Shown: positions 50,775-62,985 of the stretch, in pieces
How the letters are laid out: each line of letters begins with the position of its first letter
Position numbering within the stretch: the first letter of the stretch is position 1
The notes under the pieces: model-generated
Databases searched by the model: none
Seen by the model: only the letters and a program-made list of their open reading frames with translations
What the model was told of the DNA's origin: nothing
Made by a program: the position numbers and the translations under genes
From: Pictodentalium vernedei
Lineage: Eukaryota; Mollusca; Scaphopoda; Dentaliida; Dentaliidae
NCBI GenBank assembly: GCA_031216915.1
Contig: CM062296.1
Location: forward strand, 146,865,340-146,929,339
Reading direction: 5' to 3'
Length of the DNA stretch: 64,000 bases

Positions 50775-53700
50775 ATTTTGTGTTTCCTTACCAAACGATA
50801 TCAGGCTCATTGAATAAACATGAGTCCACTGAATCCTCAAAATAAAACCTCAAGAGCTCGAGCTCTTACCCGAGCTTGCGAGCTTAATCAACCCCTATAG
50901 GCTCACTTCGCAACACCATTCGGATGACAATTTCAAGTTTATCTAGCAAGGGGATGATGACGATGTCAAATTCGATGCGGTATAGTATAAGTATGGTGAT
51001 GCGGGAAGGAATTTACGATTTGTGTTGAACACAATACAAATCGTAAATTTGTAATATTCAAGAGGTAGTGCAGTTCCAATATCGTATTGTATGATTAGTG
51101 TGGTGACGTTTAGAATACGGCGACAATCGTAGTTAGAAAATGAGTCGTTTTCGTTTGATATATTTGATCAATTGTTTTGAACGACCCTCCAGTCAACGTT
51201 CCCGAGATGTATTTCACCCGTTTTAGCGTTAAAAGAGAATTGTTTTGGACAAGTGGTAAGTTGACGTAAAAAGCTCAATGTCTTGGCTGTTATTGGATGA
51301 CATTAATGTCGCGACTACTGATGTAATGCTTCGCTATCAGGTGGTTAGAAAAAGAGCTTTTTCTCATTTTCATTCAGTCATACGCTGACACATTGTAAAC
51401 AGTGTTTTTTGTTGTTGCTGAATTTATATAACGCCACCTATCTTAAAATATTTTAACTCCTATTTTAAAAAACAAAACAAAACAACTTTTCCACACGTGT
51501 GTTTAGACTGTTTACAATCTTTTCTAACACGTGACAAATGGTTTTATTTGAATTTAGTCAAGGTTACACTCGTTTAGTTTTGTAATGTCTTCTCGACGTG
51601 GGCATTTTTTCCTAAAAAAAATAGTTTGGATTGACACTTTTTTCGGAAATGGTGAAATAGGCTATCTTCAATATGTAGAAACGTTAGAAGATCAACTTAT
51701 AATTTTTATTGACAAATCGATGGTTCAGTAAACAGAGTTATTATTGAAGGAAACATCTTAAGGCGTGACTTGTTAACAAGCGAGTGCATCTTTAATTACC
51801 ATAACAATCATATATATTGAAACATATTTCATGTTTGAACACAGATATCAAAAATAAATTATGCATCAGATTCAACTTGTTGTTTTTTCAATTTAATATG
51901 TTCCATAACAATCTTTTCTTAATACTTTCGATTTCAAGATGGTCCCAACTCCACCGTTATAAGAAGAGGAAAAATTATGATTTTCATAATATCCTTGTCG
52001 ATAGCTTTAATTTGATAGGTCACACGACTATCTTCTCGACACTTTTGATTTTCTGATCGGTGTTAACCCCATCCCCACGGCGAGGGTGGAAAATGTCATT
52101 TTTGTAATGTATTCATCGAGCCCTTCATATCAGTACCTCACATGCTTGGATTTGTAAAAAGGAAGACGTTTTTCGGCTCTGGTCGCGACCCCAACCCCAC
52201 ATAAAATGAAAAATGTCATTTTCGTAATGTATTCATCGAGCCTTCTTATCAGTACCTTGCATGCCTAGAGTTGTAAAAATGGAAGACGTTTTCGGCTCTG
52301 GTCGTGACCCCAACCCACGACGAGGGTTAAAATTACGACCTTCTTAATCCACTCGTCGATACCTTCAATTTGATAGGACACGTGACCACCTTCTCGAAAC
52401 TTTTTATTTTTCTGATGGGCGTGACCCCAACTCCCTCTAAAATGAAAAATGTCATTTTTGTAATGTATTCATCGAGCCCTTCATATCAATACCTCACATG
52501 CCTGGATTTGTAAAACGAACGACGTTTTTCGGCTCTGGTCGTGACCCCACCCCACGACGATGGTTAACATTACGAACTTCTTAATCCACTCGTCGAGACC
52601 TTCAGTTTGATAGGTCACGTGACCACCTTCTCGAAACTTTCGATTTTTCTGATGGGCGTGACCCCCACCCCCACATAAAATGAAACACGCCATTTTTGTA
52701 ATGTATTCACCGAGCCCTTCATATTAATACCTCACATGCCTGGATATGTAAAAAGGAAGTCGTTTTTCGGTTCTGGTCGTGACCCCACCCCACGACGAGG
52801 GTTAAATTTACGATCTTCTTAATCCACTCGCCGAGACCTTCAATTTGATAGGTCACGTGACCACCTTCTCGAAACTTTCGATTTTTATGATGTGCGTGAC
52901 CCTCACCCCCACATAAAATTTAAAAAAAAAACATCATTTTTGTAATGTATTCATCGAGCTCTTCATATTAATACCTCACATGCCGGGATTTGTAAAAAGG
53001 ACGACGTTTTTCGTCTCTAGTCATGACTCCATCCCACGACAAGGGTTAAAATTACGTTCTTCTTAATCCACCTAGTGACCTTCAATTTGATAGGTCATGT
53101 GACCACCTTCTCGAAACTTTCGATTTTCTGATGGGTGTGACCCCCACCCCCGTCCGAAACGCGATCGGGAACGTGGTGGTGGTCCAGAACCGGCAAACCG
53201 CCTCTTTTCCATGTACCGGAGGCCGAAAATCGGTTTAAAACAAAATTTTAAAAAATCCTCGATGAGTAACAGTGCTTTACACTCACTTTTCACTGTTGGA
53301 GAACGTCGAGAAAAGGTTTTGAGGTCGATTTTTCCTGGTCTAGAATCGGCAAATGGGTTTCGCCGATCGGATCGCACTTTTAACCGTTCAAACACCCGTT
53401 GGCGAACGCAGGTGGTCCAGAATCGGCAAAACGCTTTTTTGATGCTGGTCTGGAATCGGCAAAACGTTTTTGCTTGCGTTCACCAACGATAGATCGATGG
53501 TCGAATCCGCGATTGGAACGTCGAGAAAAAAATTTAAATTTACATTTTCTTCAAATTTCGTACATTTTTTCACTTTTGAGCGATGTGTCGAATCTACACG
53601 TTCGCCAACGGGTGTTTGAACGTTAAAAGTGCGATCTGTGAGCCTCAAAACAATTGCCGATTCTGGACCACCATGAAAAAACGACATTTTTTGCACTCTG

Positions 53701-53802
53701 TACACGAGTTAACACTGAATCCCTATGGCGGTACACGTACATGTACGTGTACTTGTACACTTTTTTGGAAAAGTGGTCCAGAATCGGTACTTTATACCTA
53801 CT
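50775..53802 (-). repeat. Right giant TIR arm
   Basis: Reverse complement of the left arm with scattered substitutions and one additional tandem unit. Confidence 0.9.
52080..53150 (-). repeat. ~239-bp tandem repeats, right arm
   Basis: Inverse counterpart of 46020-46860. CACGTG cores near 52380, 52617 and 52854, and a CATGTG variant near 53096. Confidence 0.88.
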
Positions 53803-53882
53803 TTGAAATTTTTTGGAAAATTTCAAAAAATGATATTTAAAATAATAAATTTTGATATTGTCTGCGTTGGGTAAAGGTTTAA
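53803..53882. mobile_element. piggyBac-like MITE, right part
   Basis: Completes the MITE begun at 45206: TTGAAATTTTTTGGAAAATT then GTTGGGTAAAGGTTTAA. Confidence 0.8.
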
Positions 53883-53924
53883 AAAAGAGTGTTGATGTTA
53901 GAAAGCTGTTTCGAGTTCAGCCTT

Positions 53925-55270
53925 GTGTGAATACCATGGATGCATAACAGGTTTTAGTTGTACGTATAATCAAACGTAACTTGTGGGAGGAGTTCCATGA
54001 GTTGATTTACTTGATGCCATATTTGGTACGTGTGTGGAGGTGGTGGTGGGTGCCGGGGGAGAGGGGTAGAATAAGTGGTGTCGTTTTCGTTGACGTTCAA
54101 ACAGGCAATACAGAGATAGATAATTCCAACACAATTGTGAATCTCACATTGCTGTCGACCCGGACTTAAAAAAGACCCGAGAAATGAAAAAAAAAAAAAC
54201 GCTGAAAAAGACGACGAAATCGACAACAATCTATGAATACATTTCTAGTCCCGTTCCCTTGTCGGACGAATTTTCTTATGGGAGATTGAAAATATTCCCG
54301 AACCCTCCGATATGCGTAGATTGGCCATGGAAGGTTTCAGTTTATTAAAGTAACGCAACAGTCTTAGAACTTCATCTTGAAAAAAACAATGTTGCTATTG
54401 TGGTTTGTCGTATCTTCAAAAGCGGGGTAGAGAAGGCCGTTGGTCGCAGAATTAGAAACACCAGCGATGCAAGTCTTGCAATAATATTTCGATACCTATT
54501 TTGTTATCCACTTCGAGATGCGGCTAGTCTTTAAGACTATGTCCTGTTTCCAGGGTTATCTCCATTCCACTCTCTTAACCCTTTACCCAAGAGAGACGAT
54601 ATCAAAATTCAATATTTTAAATATCATTTTTTTAATTTTTCAAAAAGTGTCAACAAAACCATATCATGTGATCCCTCTTTTTAGCTACTAAATTTGCATA
54701 CAACGCGGGCGGATGAGACCGATTCGTTGGGTAAAGGGTTAATTGAGCCAGCTTGGAAATATACCCGAACGCTCTGATATGTGTAGATTGGCTCTGAAAG
54801 GTTTGAGTTTATTGAAGTAATGCAACGAACTAAGTACTTCATCTTGAAAACACCAATGAATGTGAATACCACAGTCGCATAACAGGTTTTAGCCTTTACG
54901 TGTAATTGAACCTTACCCGTGGGAGGAGTTACTTGAGTTGATTGCCTTGACGCCATATTTAGTGTGCGTGTGTGGTGGAGGTAAAATACGTGGCGTCGTA
55001 TTCGAGGACGTGCAAACAAACAATTGCACAGAGGTCGATAATTCCAACACAGTTGTGAAACTCACATTGCTGTCGTCCCGGACTTGAAGAAGGCAAAAGA
55101 GAGAAAAAACGCCGAAAGAAATGACGAAATCGAAGACAGTATACGAATACATTTCTAGTCCCGTTCCCTCGAAGGACGAATTATCTTACGGGGAATTAGA
55201 AATATACCCGAACCCTCATCCGAATGGCCCTGAAAGGTTTCGGCTCACTGAAGTTACGCAACAGCTTCCA
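53925..55270 (+). repeat. Tandemly duplicated segment with conserved peptides
   Basis: 53925-54390 and 54859-55265 are diverged copies; 54744-54858 is a third, tail-only piece. In the same frame both full copies can encode GVVF(V/E)DVQT...VDNSNT-type and YEYISSPVP...YG.L(K/E)I(F/Y)PNP peptides. This could be an old exon pair of an unknown gene or a repeat. No splice pattern was proved. Confidence 0.45.
54575..54742. mobile_element. piggyBac-like MITE
   Basis: TTAACCCTTTACCCAAGAG at the left and CGTTGGGTAAAGGGTTAA at the right. Shares ACAAAACCATATCATGTGA with the 45.2 and 60.6 kb copies. Confidence 0.85.
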
Positions 55271-55314
55271 TTTATATTTTTCTGTTTACGTATCTGTTAC
55301 ATGTCGTCGCAGGA

Positions 55315-55386
55315 GTGCTAGAATGTTCTATGTCCCATAGGGGAGATAATACATAGTCCCATAGGGGACATAGAACATTCTAGCAC
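55315..55386. repeat. Long hairpin
   Basis: GTGCTAGAATGTTCTATGTC then CCATAGGGGA, mirrored on the right, ending GAACATTCTAGCAC. Confidence 0.9.
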
Positions 55387-55544
55387 CCAGGCGACGATGA
55401 GTTTGCCAATCACATCTGAGTTTTTTTTTTTTTGTTTCTATTTCAAGCAGGCGACCAATAAATAACTAAGAGTTTTAAAGTTTGAAATTTTCTGTGTATG
55501 ATATTTGAATTCTTAAATTAATGACTGAAATGTCACATTATATC

Positions 55545-55870
55545 TTTATTTATTGGAGTGGAAGATCACACATTTCTGCGCAATGGCTAATCATGACCAT
55601 GACAGTTTTACCGGTGAAGGAAGCCGGAGTACCCTGAGAGAACCACCGAGCAAGAGTCAGCTCCCCAAAATTCTCCACACAAGCAGGGTTAGCATTGGTT
55701 GAAGACAGGTGTGCCATCGACGTGCTGTACGCCTTAGTACACAACGCCATCGTGGCCCCACGTGGTCAATGGGGGTGAAGTGTATTGCCCAAAGACACAA
55801 CCCAATTGCCGCAGGTGCGATTCGAACAGAGGATCACTCTGCTTGCAACCTGCACCTCTACCAACTGGCA
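55545..55870 (-). repeat. SINE (minus strand)
   Basis: Reverse body: CTGTACGCCTTAGTACACAA, GGAAGCCGGAGTACCC. The tail TTTATTTA at 55545 fits its 3' end; the tRNA-like head is at 55800-55870. Confidence 0.82.
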
Positions 55871-55924
55871 CACGTGCCACATTGACAACGCATTCACACA
55901 TCGTGACGTGCTGTGTATTTTAGG

Positions 55925-56370
55925 ACTTAGCGAATCTCAAATTGGGGTTCGAATCGAATCATATTTCGATTCGAATCGAATAGAATATCGAATCCAATCG
56001 AAACTCACTGCCTTTTATTTTGTGGATATTGCACCTTCTTACAGCCGTTAATCAACTCAAGTATTGTGTGGAACAGAGACTCGTGAAAAGCAAGAAAAAA
56101 TGGGGAATATTCCAGAATTGAATAAATGTAATTTCGGAAGCGGAACCTACTTGAAGTCTTCTTCTATCATCAGGTCTCCTTCACAGAAGGGAGGGGGGTT
56201 GTCCAGTACATGATACCCGACGATAGAAGAGCTCAAGAGGAGACATTTTGTAGGATTCTGAGAACATCTCAACGATTCGAAAATATTCGAATCGGTGCTA
56301 TTGAAATCGAATCGAATCGAATAATGGGGACTATTTCGAACTGACTCTAATTCCAAAGCTCCGCTTGCCC
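55925..56370. other. Possible MITE with GAATCGAATCGAAT ends
   Basis: Both flanks hold runs of TTCGATTCGAATCGAATAG-type sequence in inverse orientation. No target duplication identified. Confidence 0.35.
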
Positions 56371-57189
56371 TTGTGTATTTGTAGCAAAATGTTTGAGGAA
56401 ATACCACTGAACGCTATAAAATTGAATTTGCTGGAACCCTATTTGGCCACATAAAGGAGAAGTGTATCACTCGACGTCGCCATTTAGGGGGGGGGGGGGG
56501 GGGGGGCAAATGTTGCTATAAACAAACAACACTCAACAATAAAAAAAAAAGTTCTCGATAGTTTTCAATTTCCCGACGCCTTGCAATCGTCGATCGCTTT
56601 CCGAAGAATATACTTTGATGTCTGTGAAAAAAGAATCTTGTTGATGATGTGCACATTTTCCATGACAACAAAAATTGAATATGTACAAAATATTATAGTT
56701 ATTATTGACAAAATACAGGTACAGATATTAAACAAAATACCCTGTAACTGTTTTTTTTTTTTTGGTGATAGGTAAACATGATGACGTGTGAAATCAGCCA
56801 AGCTGTAACTTCACTTCATCAAACGTCATGCGTTATGAGGAGCTATTGTGTTGATTGACTTGTCGCCATCGTCGTGGCTTTTATATGGACTGAGTATGCA
56901 GCATTTGTGAGTAGTCCTGAGGTAGGATCGGTTATTACCCTGGCTCCCCCACCCTCTCTCCGCACTTGAGTGGAAGAAACCTCATTAAAAGATAATAGCA
57001 CTGTCTCCGATGCATTAGATGTCCAAATTGGACAATATTTGGAATGTTTCTAAATGCAAACACATCCCTTAAAATAGCACTTCCGTGGGTAAAGTATGCA
57101 GAGTGGTGTCGGACATAGGAATAAACAACATAAGGCAAACACTAAAACTAAATAAAATAAACACAGACACTATAAAGCGTAATAAATAC
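56371..57189. other. Intronic spacer
   Basis: Poly-G at 56487-56506. A repeat block at 56590-56700 is shared with 20.28 kb. No gene seen. Confidence 0.4.
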
Positions 57190-57371
57190 CGCATCAACTA
57201 TGTATGGAGCAACCATTCCACCAGCACGCGAAAACATTTCAGCCACTCCAAAAGCACTTCCTCTGATAACTGTGGGGAAAAGTTCGGCAGTGTATATGAA
57301 CATCTCTGAAAACACCAAAGCTATTCCAAACTTTCCTATCAATGCCAATGTCACAGTTATGTATCGATAGC
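57190..57371 (-). CDS. SLC22 transporter exon (TM10-TM11 region)
   Basis: A 182-nt minus-strand exon, TTTTAG acceptor at 57372 and GTATTT donor at 57189. It carries 2 nt of a split codon, then 60 residues: LALIGKFGIALVFSEMFIYT, AELFPTVIRGSAFGVAEMFS, RAGGMVAPYIVDA. YTAELFPT(V/I)IR and the Arg-x-Gly-Gly-x3-Pro loop are hallmarks of SLC22 organic cation/anion transporters in the plasma membrane. It ends in phase 0, joining in phase to the exon at 23165, so the intron between is 34,024 bp. Further upstream exons should lie above 57371, but I could not find them before the window ends. Confidence 0.85.
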
Positions 57372-59829
57372 CTAAAACGGGAAAATGTGTATATGTATTG
57401 AATGATATAACAAAAACAGTACATAAAGAAACTTCTTACAATTGTATTTTCTAGAATTGTATTTTCTAGTTACGACTTTAAATGGGCTGAAATGAACCAT
57501 TAGCATTTTTAAAGATATGGCAAATGAACATATATTTTAAAATGCTAATGATGCATGTTAGTTAGTTATATTAATAAGTAGAAAACTCAATTCTAGAAAA
57601 TACATTTGTAAAAGATTGACAGTAGAGGTCTCACGAAAAACATGTTTCATCGAGTGAAGAAGTGCATGACAAGACGTACATACGCGAAATCAACGACCAC
57701 TCATTCCCCCAAAAAGAAGAAAATATGAAAAATAAAGAAAATAATAATAAAAAAAAAAATGTTTGTTTTTTAAAAATAGTAATTAAATAAAAATAACAAA
57801 CATTCAGTCTTACTTTTATTTTATACTCCAAAAATAGTAAATGCACAATTTTTATTTAAAGAACCAGCTCTCCCAAATGAACAAAAGAGGCCAAGGAGGT
57901 TTTATACCACAAGTTCAAACACGGACGGTAGTGCCATCTGTTATTCTGTCCATGAAATTACAATCGGAACCGGGAAATGGCCAGGATAACATCAAGTAAA
58001 TTTACGAGAGTAACAAGACGCATTTATTTTCGTGAAAATAAAAATATTTTATTGGCAATCTGCGTCTCCAAATGGAAAAGTTATTTTCCAAACAGAAGTA
58101 AGAAAACCCAAACCCGCTTCCAACTCGTCTTCATTTTCAGAATCGCTAGTTTTATCACCCCCCCCCCCCCCCCCCCCCCTTCACTGCAGAGTTGACTGCT
58201 GACGTCAGTGAAGAAAGAGTTGATATTGAAGGGGGTAGTGACTATTGAGAGATACCAGTGATTCTGAAAATAAAGACGAGTTTGAACTTCTGAAGCAACT
58301 GAAGATCTTGCTCTTTCAGAGAGGAGTCCTCCCGAACTGATTGCGAGCTACAGTGATTTGGCGAGAAAGAGTCTTCAGGAAGCAAGATTGTAAAACGTTC
58401 AAGCGTGTAAGGGTTGACGAATCTTAAAAAGCTACGTCGGACATGTTTTCAATTTCGAAAACTTGAGTTAAACACGCAAAAAGTTCCGTTCTACAGATTT
58501 CCCAGGTATCAGGACTGGCTTTTGGAACCAGGAGCCGGGGAATTCTCGTTCACGGGATTACACCCTAGTGTTCACGCTGTCGGGTACCAGTGGTGCCATT
58601 ACAGCACACTTGTTTGGCAGAAAAATACATCAATTGGCACCAAAATGTGGCAGTCAAATACCCTTTTGGTAGATATCAAAGGCTTTGTTTATAATTTCCG
58701 TGCAAAGGTTTCGATAAAATCGCAGTTTGACAACACAGAAATCACGCCTGCCAAGTAATCTGATCAGATCTGATGGCGCCGTCATGCTGTTTTACCCAAA
58801 ACCTCTACACATTTTTGACCATTTGGTCACAGATTCATTTTATCGGCAACGTGTAGAATGTGTCGAACGAAATTTGTTTTTATGCAGATCGGGCTTTTCA
58901 GCTCCACTAAACTCACAGCGGTCACCGATGTTAGATGTCTAATAGACACTTGGAGTAACTTTTTTGTTTTTTTTGCTCAATTTTATAAGAGGCGATTTTG
59001 ACCCTTAAAGGACAGGGATGTTTTGTAACGTTTCGCCATACACTGGCATTTACATCACGCGGTTTTACAGTTGTTTCTAACCAAGTTTTGGCTGCCAACA
59101 TAGACAGCCAAAACTTGCACAGATACAACTGTCACGGTACGCATAATGTTATTCCGAGTTAAATCAGAAACTACATTTTGGGACGCCTGTTTGGTAGAAT
59201 TAAAAAATTATCAAAGTTAGAATCATACTCCAAAAGGTTAGGTCTAAATAAGTTTAAAATCTGTTTCTCGGGCCCTCCCGCATGGTTCTTTTGGATGCCG
59301 CATGCTCTCCGTTTATAACCAATGCTGAACTTAAAAAAATAAAATTAAATGGTTTATGCCTGATATCTTACCCAAGTTAATAAAATTGATAAATGTGTCC
59401 ATTGAATGCGACAGACAAGGTTTTGCAATGCTTTAACATTCCCAGGCCTTCTTGCACTCAAGGGACGAAATACACCACCACCCATACTATTCTGTAGATT
59501 ATGAAGCCTAAAACATAAAGCAAACCAAGAACATGAACTTCTGACGGCAACGAAATAAGTGCAAAAATAAAAAAAAAAAAAATAAAAAACCGTCTTCCTC
59601 GTACAATTGTACAAAACAATGGCCCGAGAAACAGAAAATCTACTTTGTGGAGCCTAAATAGATATTTGGAGGTAGCATTAAAGCCACGAGAAGCCAGAAT
59701 ATGACACTTTTGACAATCCATATTTCAAACATTTTCTTAACAATAATAATACATAGTTTTTATAGAGCGTAAAATGACATGGTTGTGCTCTAAAACGCTT
59801 CACATGAAAAGCAATACATATTTGAGCAC
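57372..59829. other. No recognised gene
   Basis: Likely SLC22 intron. An inverted pair (AACTCGTCTTCATTTTCAGA / TCTGAAAATAAAGACGAGTT) flanks a poly-C tract at 58120-58290. The frame at 58414-58758 looks protein-like but matches no family I know. Confidence 0.35.
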
Positions 59830-60400
59830 CCAACTAAAAGCACTGAAGTGAACAAAAAGTGATCAACTTAAGTAGCTGAAACCTCGAAGGCCTCTCGGAA
59901 GAAATAGGCTTTGGGTTTTGTTTTTGTTTTTTTTTTGTTGTTTTAAAGTCGTCTAAGCTTGAGGAAGCCTCGATATGCGCTGGCAATGAGTTCAAGTGTC
60001 GTGGACCTACGAAGGAAAAGGCCTTGGTATTCACAAAGGTGGAAGGGGAAAAAGAAACAAGAGGCTTGAGCCGTTTCGTTGAGCGGAGATTCCGTTTTGA
60101 TGATTGAAAAGTCAAAAGGTCCTGAAGATATTGTGGAACCGATCCACTAATGCATTTAAAGACTAACACCAACATGGAGCCAATGTAACATGTGAAGCAA
60201 TGTGGTTATGTGATCATAGTGTCTGGATACGGTAATAATACGGGCGTCGGCGTTTTGTATTTTTGCAACCTTGCGGTGAACGATTGCGGTAGACCTACAA
60301 ACAGTGAATTAGAGAAATCCAAAATGTGCAGAAATAAAGGCCTCAACAAGTCTTTCCAAAGATTGTTTAGTCAAATAACGTCAAAGATGTCCAAGATTTC
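59830..60400 (-). pseudogene. CR1/L2-type non-LTR reverse transcriptase, C-terminal end
   Basis: Minus-strand frames show NSLFVGLPQSFTARLQ, then LVFKCISGSVPQYLQDLLTF, RNLRSTKRLKPLV, and AFSFVGPRHLNSLPAHIEAS followed by LDDFKTTKK. These are the standard end of CR1/L2-like ORF2 (NSLLYGLP, APxYLxDLL, RxLRS, F..aaP..WN.LP). Truncated at its 5' side and interrupted by one stop near 60190. Confidence 0.8.
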
Positions 60401-60566
60401 TAATGCGCATAATAAAACAGCGCTTGCAAATTGCATCAATACTTGCTTCCATCGAAAGACGAAAATCAAATATTACCCCAGTGTTGCGAGCACTATCTGA
60501 TACTATTTTTTTTCTTCGATGAATCTGAAAAAACAACTGACTTGGTATGTGAGCGGTGCCCCCAAA

Positions 60567-60791
60567 TTAACCCTTTACCCAACGCAGACGATTTCAAAAT
60601 TTATTATTTTAAATATAATTTTTTAATTTTTTTCAGAAACTTTCAACAAAACCATATCATGTGAGCTCGTTCCAAAGAGGGGTCACATGATTATCTTTTT
60701 GTTGCAATTTTTCGAAAAATAATATTTTTTCAGCTGCTGAATTTGCATATTACGCGGGCGGATGCGGGCGATTCGTTGGGTAAAGGGTTAA
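60567..60791. mobile_element. piggyBac-like MITE
   Basis: TTAACCCTTTACCCAACG to CGTTGGGTAAAGGGTTAA, an 18-bp perfect inverted end including TTAA. The interior has ATTACGCGGGCGGATGCG near the right end. Confidence 0.92.
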
Positions 60792-61679
60792 ACCAATCTA
60801 AATGCCTTGAGATATTTGGCATTTCACAAAGGCCAAAAAAAAGATATATAGGCCTATGCGCTTTCAGGTTAGGGCCAGGTAACCATTACACCGCCATGCC
60901 AAAGTTTTCCATTTTTGGAGAACCTGTTTATGCTTGTATATCAGACAGCAAAGCCATGTTTCATATCGTGATTGGTTATCTTGAAGGGGTGCATACAGCT
61001 ATGTCCGGGTTTTCGCAGGGAAACATAAAATCACTAGACGTTCTACGTAGTCAAGGGATATAAATCCCGATTGAAATTAATTGAACAGATTGGATGATAA
61101 CGTCCAAAAATAAAGTTCCGTGTGATTTGAATGAAGTGAACGTGAACAGATTTTCGAAACATACAACCTGACATTAGTGATAGCTGTGAAAGAGAATAAT
61201 TATAACTCGGCAGCTGAAAAGTCTCGTGAATATATTTGAGAGGCAAAAGGCCAGACACCATTTTAAACGTTATTCAGCATAGCGAGGTGATAATGATGTC
61301 CACATCATACTTTACACTTGGATGCTTGGAAGACGATTTGATAGCCAGTGCATTCAGAACATAATATTTATAACGATAGCTTTTATGTATGACAAATTCA
61401 TTATACTGATCTTTGGTAGAGTGCGGGGCCTCATGTACCCTGTCAAAATTATATTTATTACACGCCTGTTCTATGTTTCTGGAAGGGTACACCGCCTCAT
61501 GTATTCCGTCAGATTTTTATGTATCCTGAGCCGCCGAAGAGATGGGACGGTGTACACTGCCAAGATCTGTATAGCTAATAATGTCTGCATGCGAGTAATT
61601 TTAAAATTGACATCGACACATTATTTTTTGATGCCCATATTAATTGTTGAAGAAGAAATTTAAGCTCTGCAAGCAAATT
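60792..61679. other. No recognised gene
   Basis: Plus frame 61322-61663 and others lack motifs. TACACGCCTGTTCTATGT near 61459 also occurs immediately left of the Polinton (25296), so the flank there is itself repetitive. Confidence 0.4.
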
Positions 61680-62030
61680 ATGTATTTATTTATTTGGATT
61701 TAACGTTAATTTCCAAAGCCAGGGTTACCTCGTGACGGACAGCTTCACTGGTGAAGGAAGCTGGAGTACTAGGAGAGAACGTCTGCTCAACGAAGAGCAA
61801 CTGTCAGACTCCTCAATGTACTAACTCCACACGCGCAGGGTTGGCACTGATTGAAGACAATTGACATGTAGTGTGGCTTAGTACAGAGTGCCACCGTACC
61901 CCCATGTGGGCAGTCGAAATGAAGTGCCTTGCCCAAGGACACACTTCGGTTACCACTGGGCTGGGATCGAACCATGAGCCTTTCGGTTTGAAGTCCAATT
62001 TTGTAACCACGGAGCAACCACACAGCTTCT
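61680..62030 (-). repeat. SINE (minus strand)
   Basis: TTTATTTATTTGG tail at 61683. Reverse body GAAGGAAGCTGGAGTACTAG ... AAGTGCCTTGCCCAAGGACA. Reversed head GGGATCGAACCATGAGCC. Confidence 0.85.
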
Positions 62031-62500
62031 AGCGAATTAAACAGATGATATTGTTAGTCTACACCTGCCATGGCGCTCAGCGTTTCATAATAAAACAGGC
62101 CACAAGTCAGGATCGGCAGTGTAAGTTTAACACGAGTCATTTAATCTGATTTGTACCCTTTGAGGACAACGGGGGAGTTGTTTTCTCGAGGCCTGACCAT
62201 ATTCTGTTGCCGAACCACAAGCAGAAACTCCATATAATAATATAAAATTAAAAAGGAGACCGGCTATAAAGCAGAAATTATTTTAATTACCGATTAATTT
62301 AAAATATTAAGATAACGGCAATGCTACTTCAATACCATCAGCAAGCTCTCCATTTTGCAATGAGCCATTTGGAAATACTTTTAAAATGAGAGCGACAACT
62401 ATTCATACTTACCCTTCTAACTAGGGAGAATCAGAAATACGGAAGTAAACGACACATCGAAAGCATGGCCTACTGCTGAAAACTTGCTGAGAATTACCCC
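62031..62500. other. No recognised feature
   Basis: AT-rich, no open frame or motif. Confidence 0.4.
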
Positions 62501-62577
62501 TACACAGGATAACCCTATCTGCGGGTAACTGACAGACTCTCCAAATTACTATCCCGGCCCAGGCAGAGTTAGCAATG

Positions 62578-62914
62578 TCTGAGGGTGCGCGATGGCTCAG
62601 TGGGTTGAGATGCAGGCTGCAAGTCGATAGATCTTCGTTTCGAATCCCACATGCAGCAACTGCGTTGTATGCTTGGGTAAGACACTTAATCCCGATTGCC
62701 CATGTGGAGGCACGATGGCGTTGTGCGCGAAGGCGTACTGCACGTCCATGGTGCACTTGTCTTCAACCAATTCTAACCCTGCCTGTGTGGAGTTAGTATG
62801 TTGCGGAGCCTGACAGTTGCCTGCCGTTGCTCGGTGGTTCTCTTCGTGTACTCCGGATTCCTCCCGTGGAACTTCCGACTTGAGGTGACTGTCGAATGTG
62901 TTGTTAAAACCCAA

Positions 62915-62981
<67 letters not shown>

Positions 62982-62985
62982 ATAG
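62578..62985 (+). repeat. tRNA-headed SINE with (AAAT)n tail, inserted in another SINE
   Basis: Head GATGGCTCAGTGGGTTGAGA with box B-like TTTCGAATCCC. Full body. Tail (AAAT)n at 62913-62983. Flanking pieces (62500-62577 and 62986-63050) read as a minus-strand copy of the same SINE, split by this insertion. Confidence 0.85.

Larger units (their letters stand above)
45380..53802. mobile_element. Non-autonomous Polinton-related element with giant TIRs
   Basis: An 8,423-bp element. Ends AGTAGGTATAAAGTGCCG and CGGTACTTTATACCTACT are inverted and share AGTAGGTA with the Polinton. TTGAA flanks both sides (imperfect 6 bp, GTTGAA against TTGAAA). Arms 45380-48197 and 50775-53802 are inverted copies. 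The outer 500 bp share blocks with the Polinton TIR (ATTCAGTGTTAAATC, GATCGCACTTTTAACGTTCA, AGACCATCGATC). No open frame looks coding. Confidence 0.85.
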
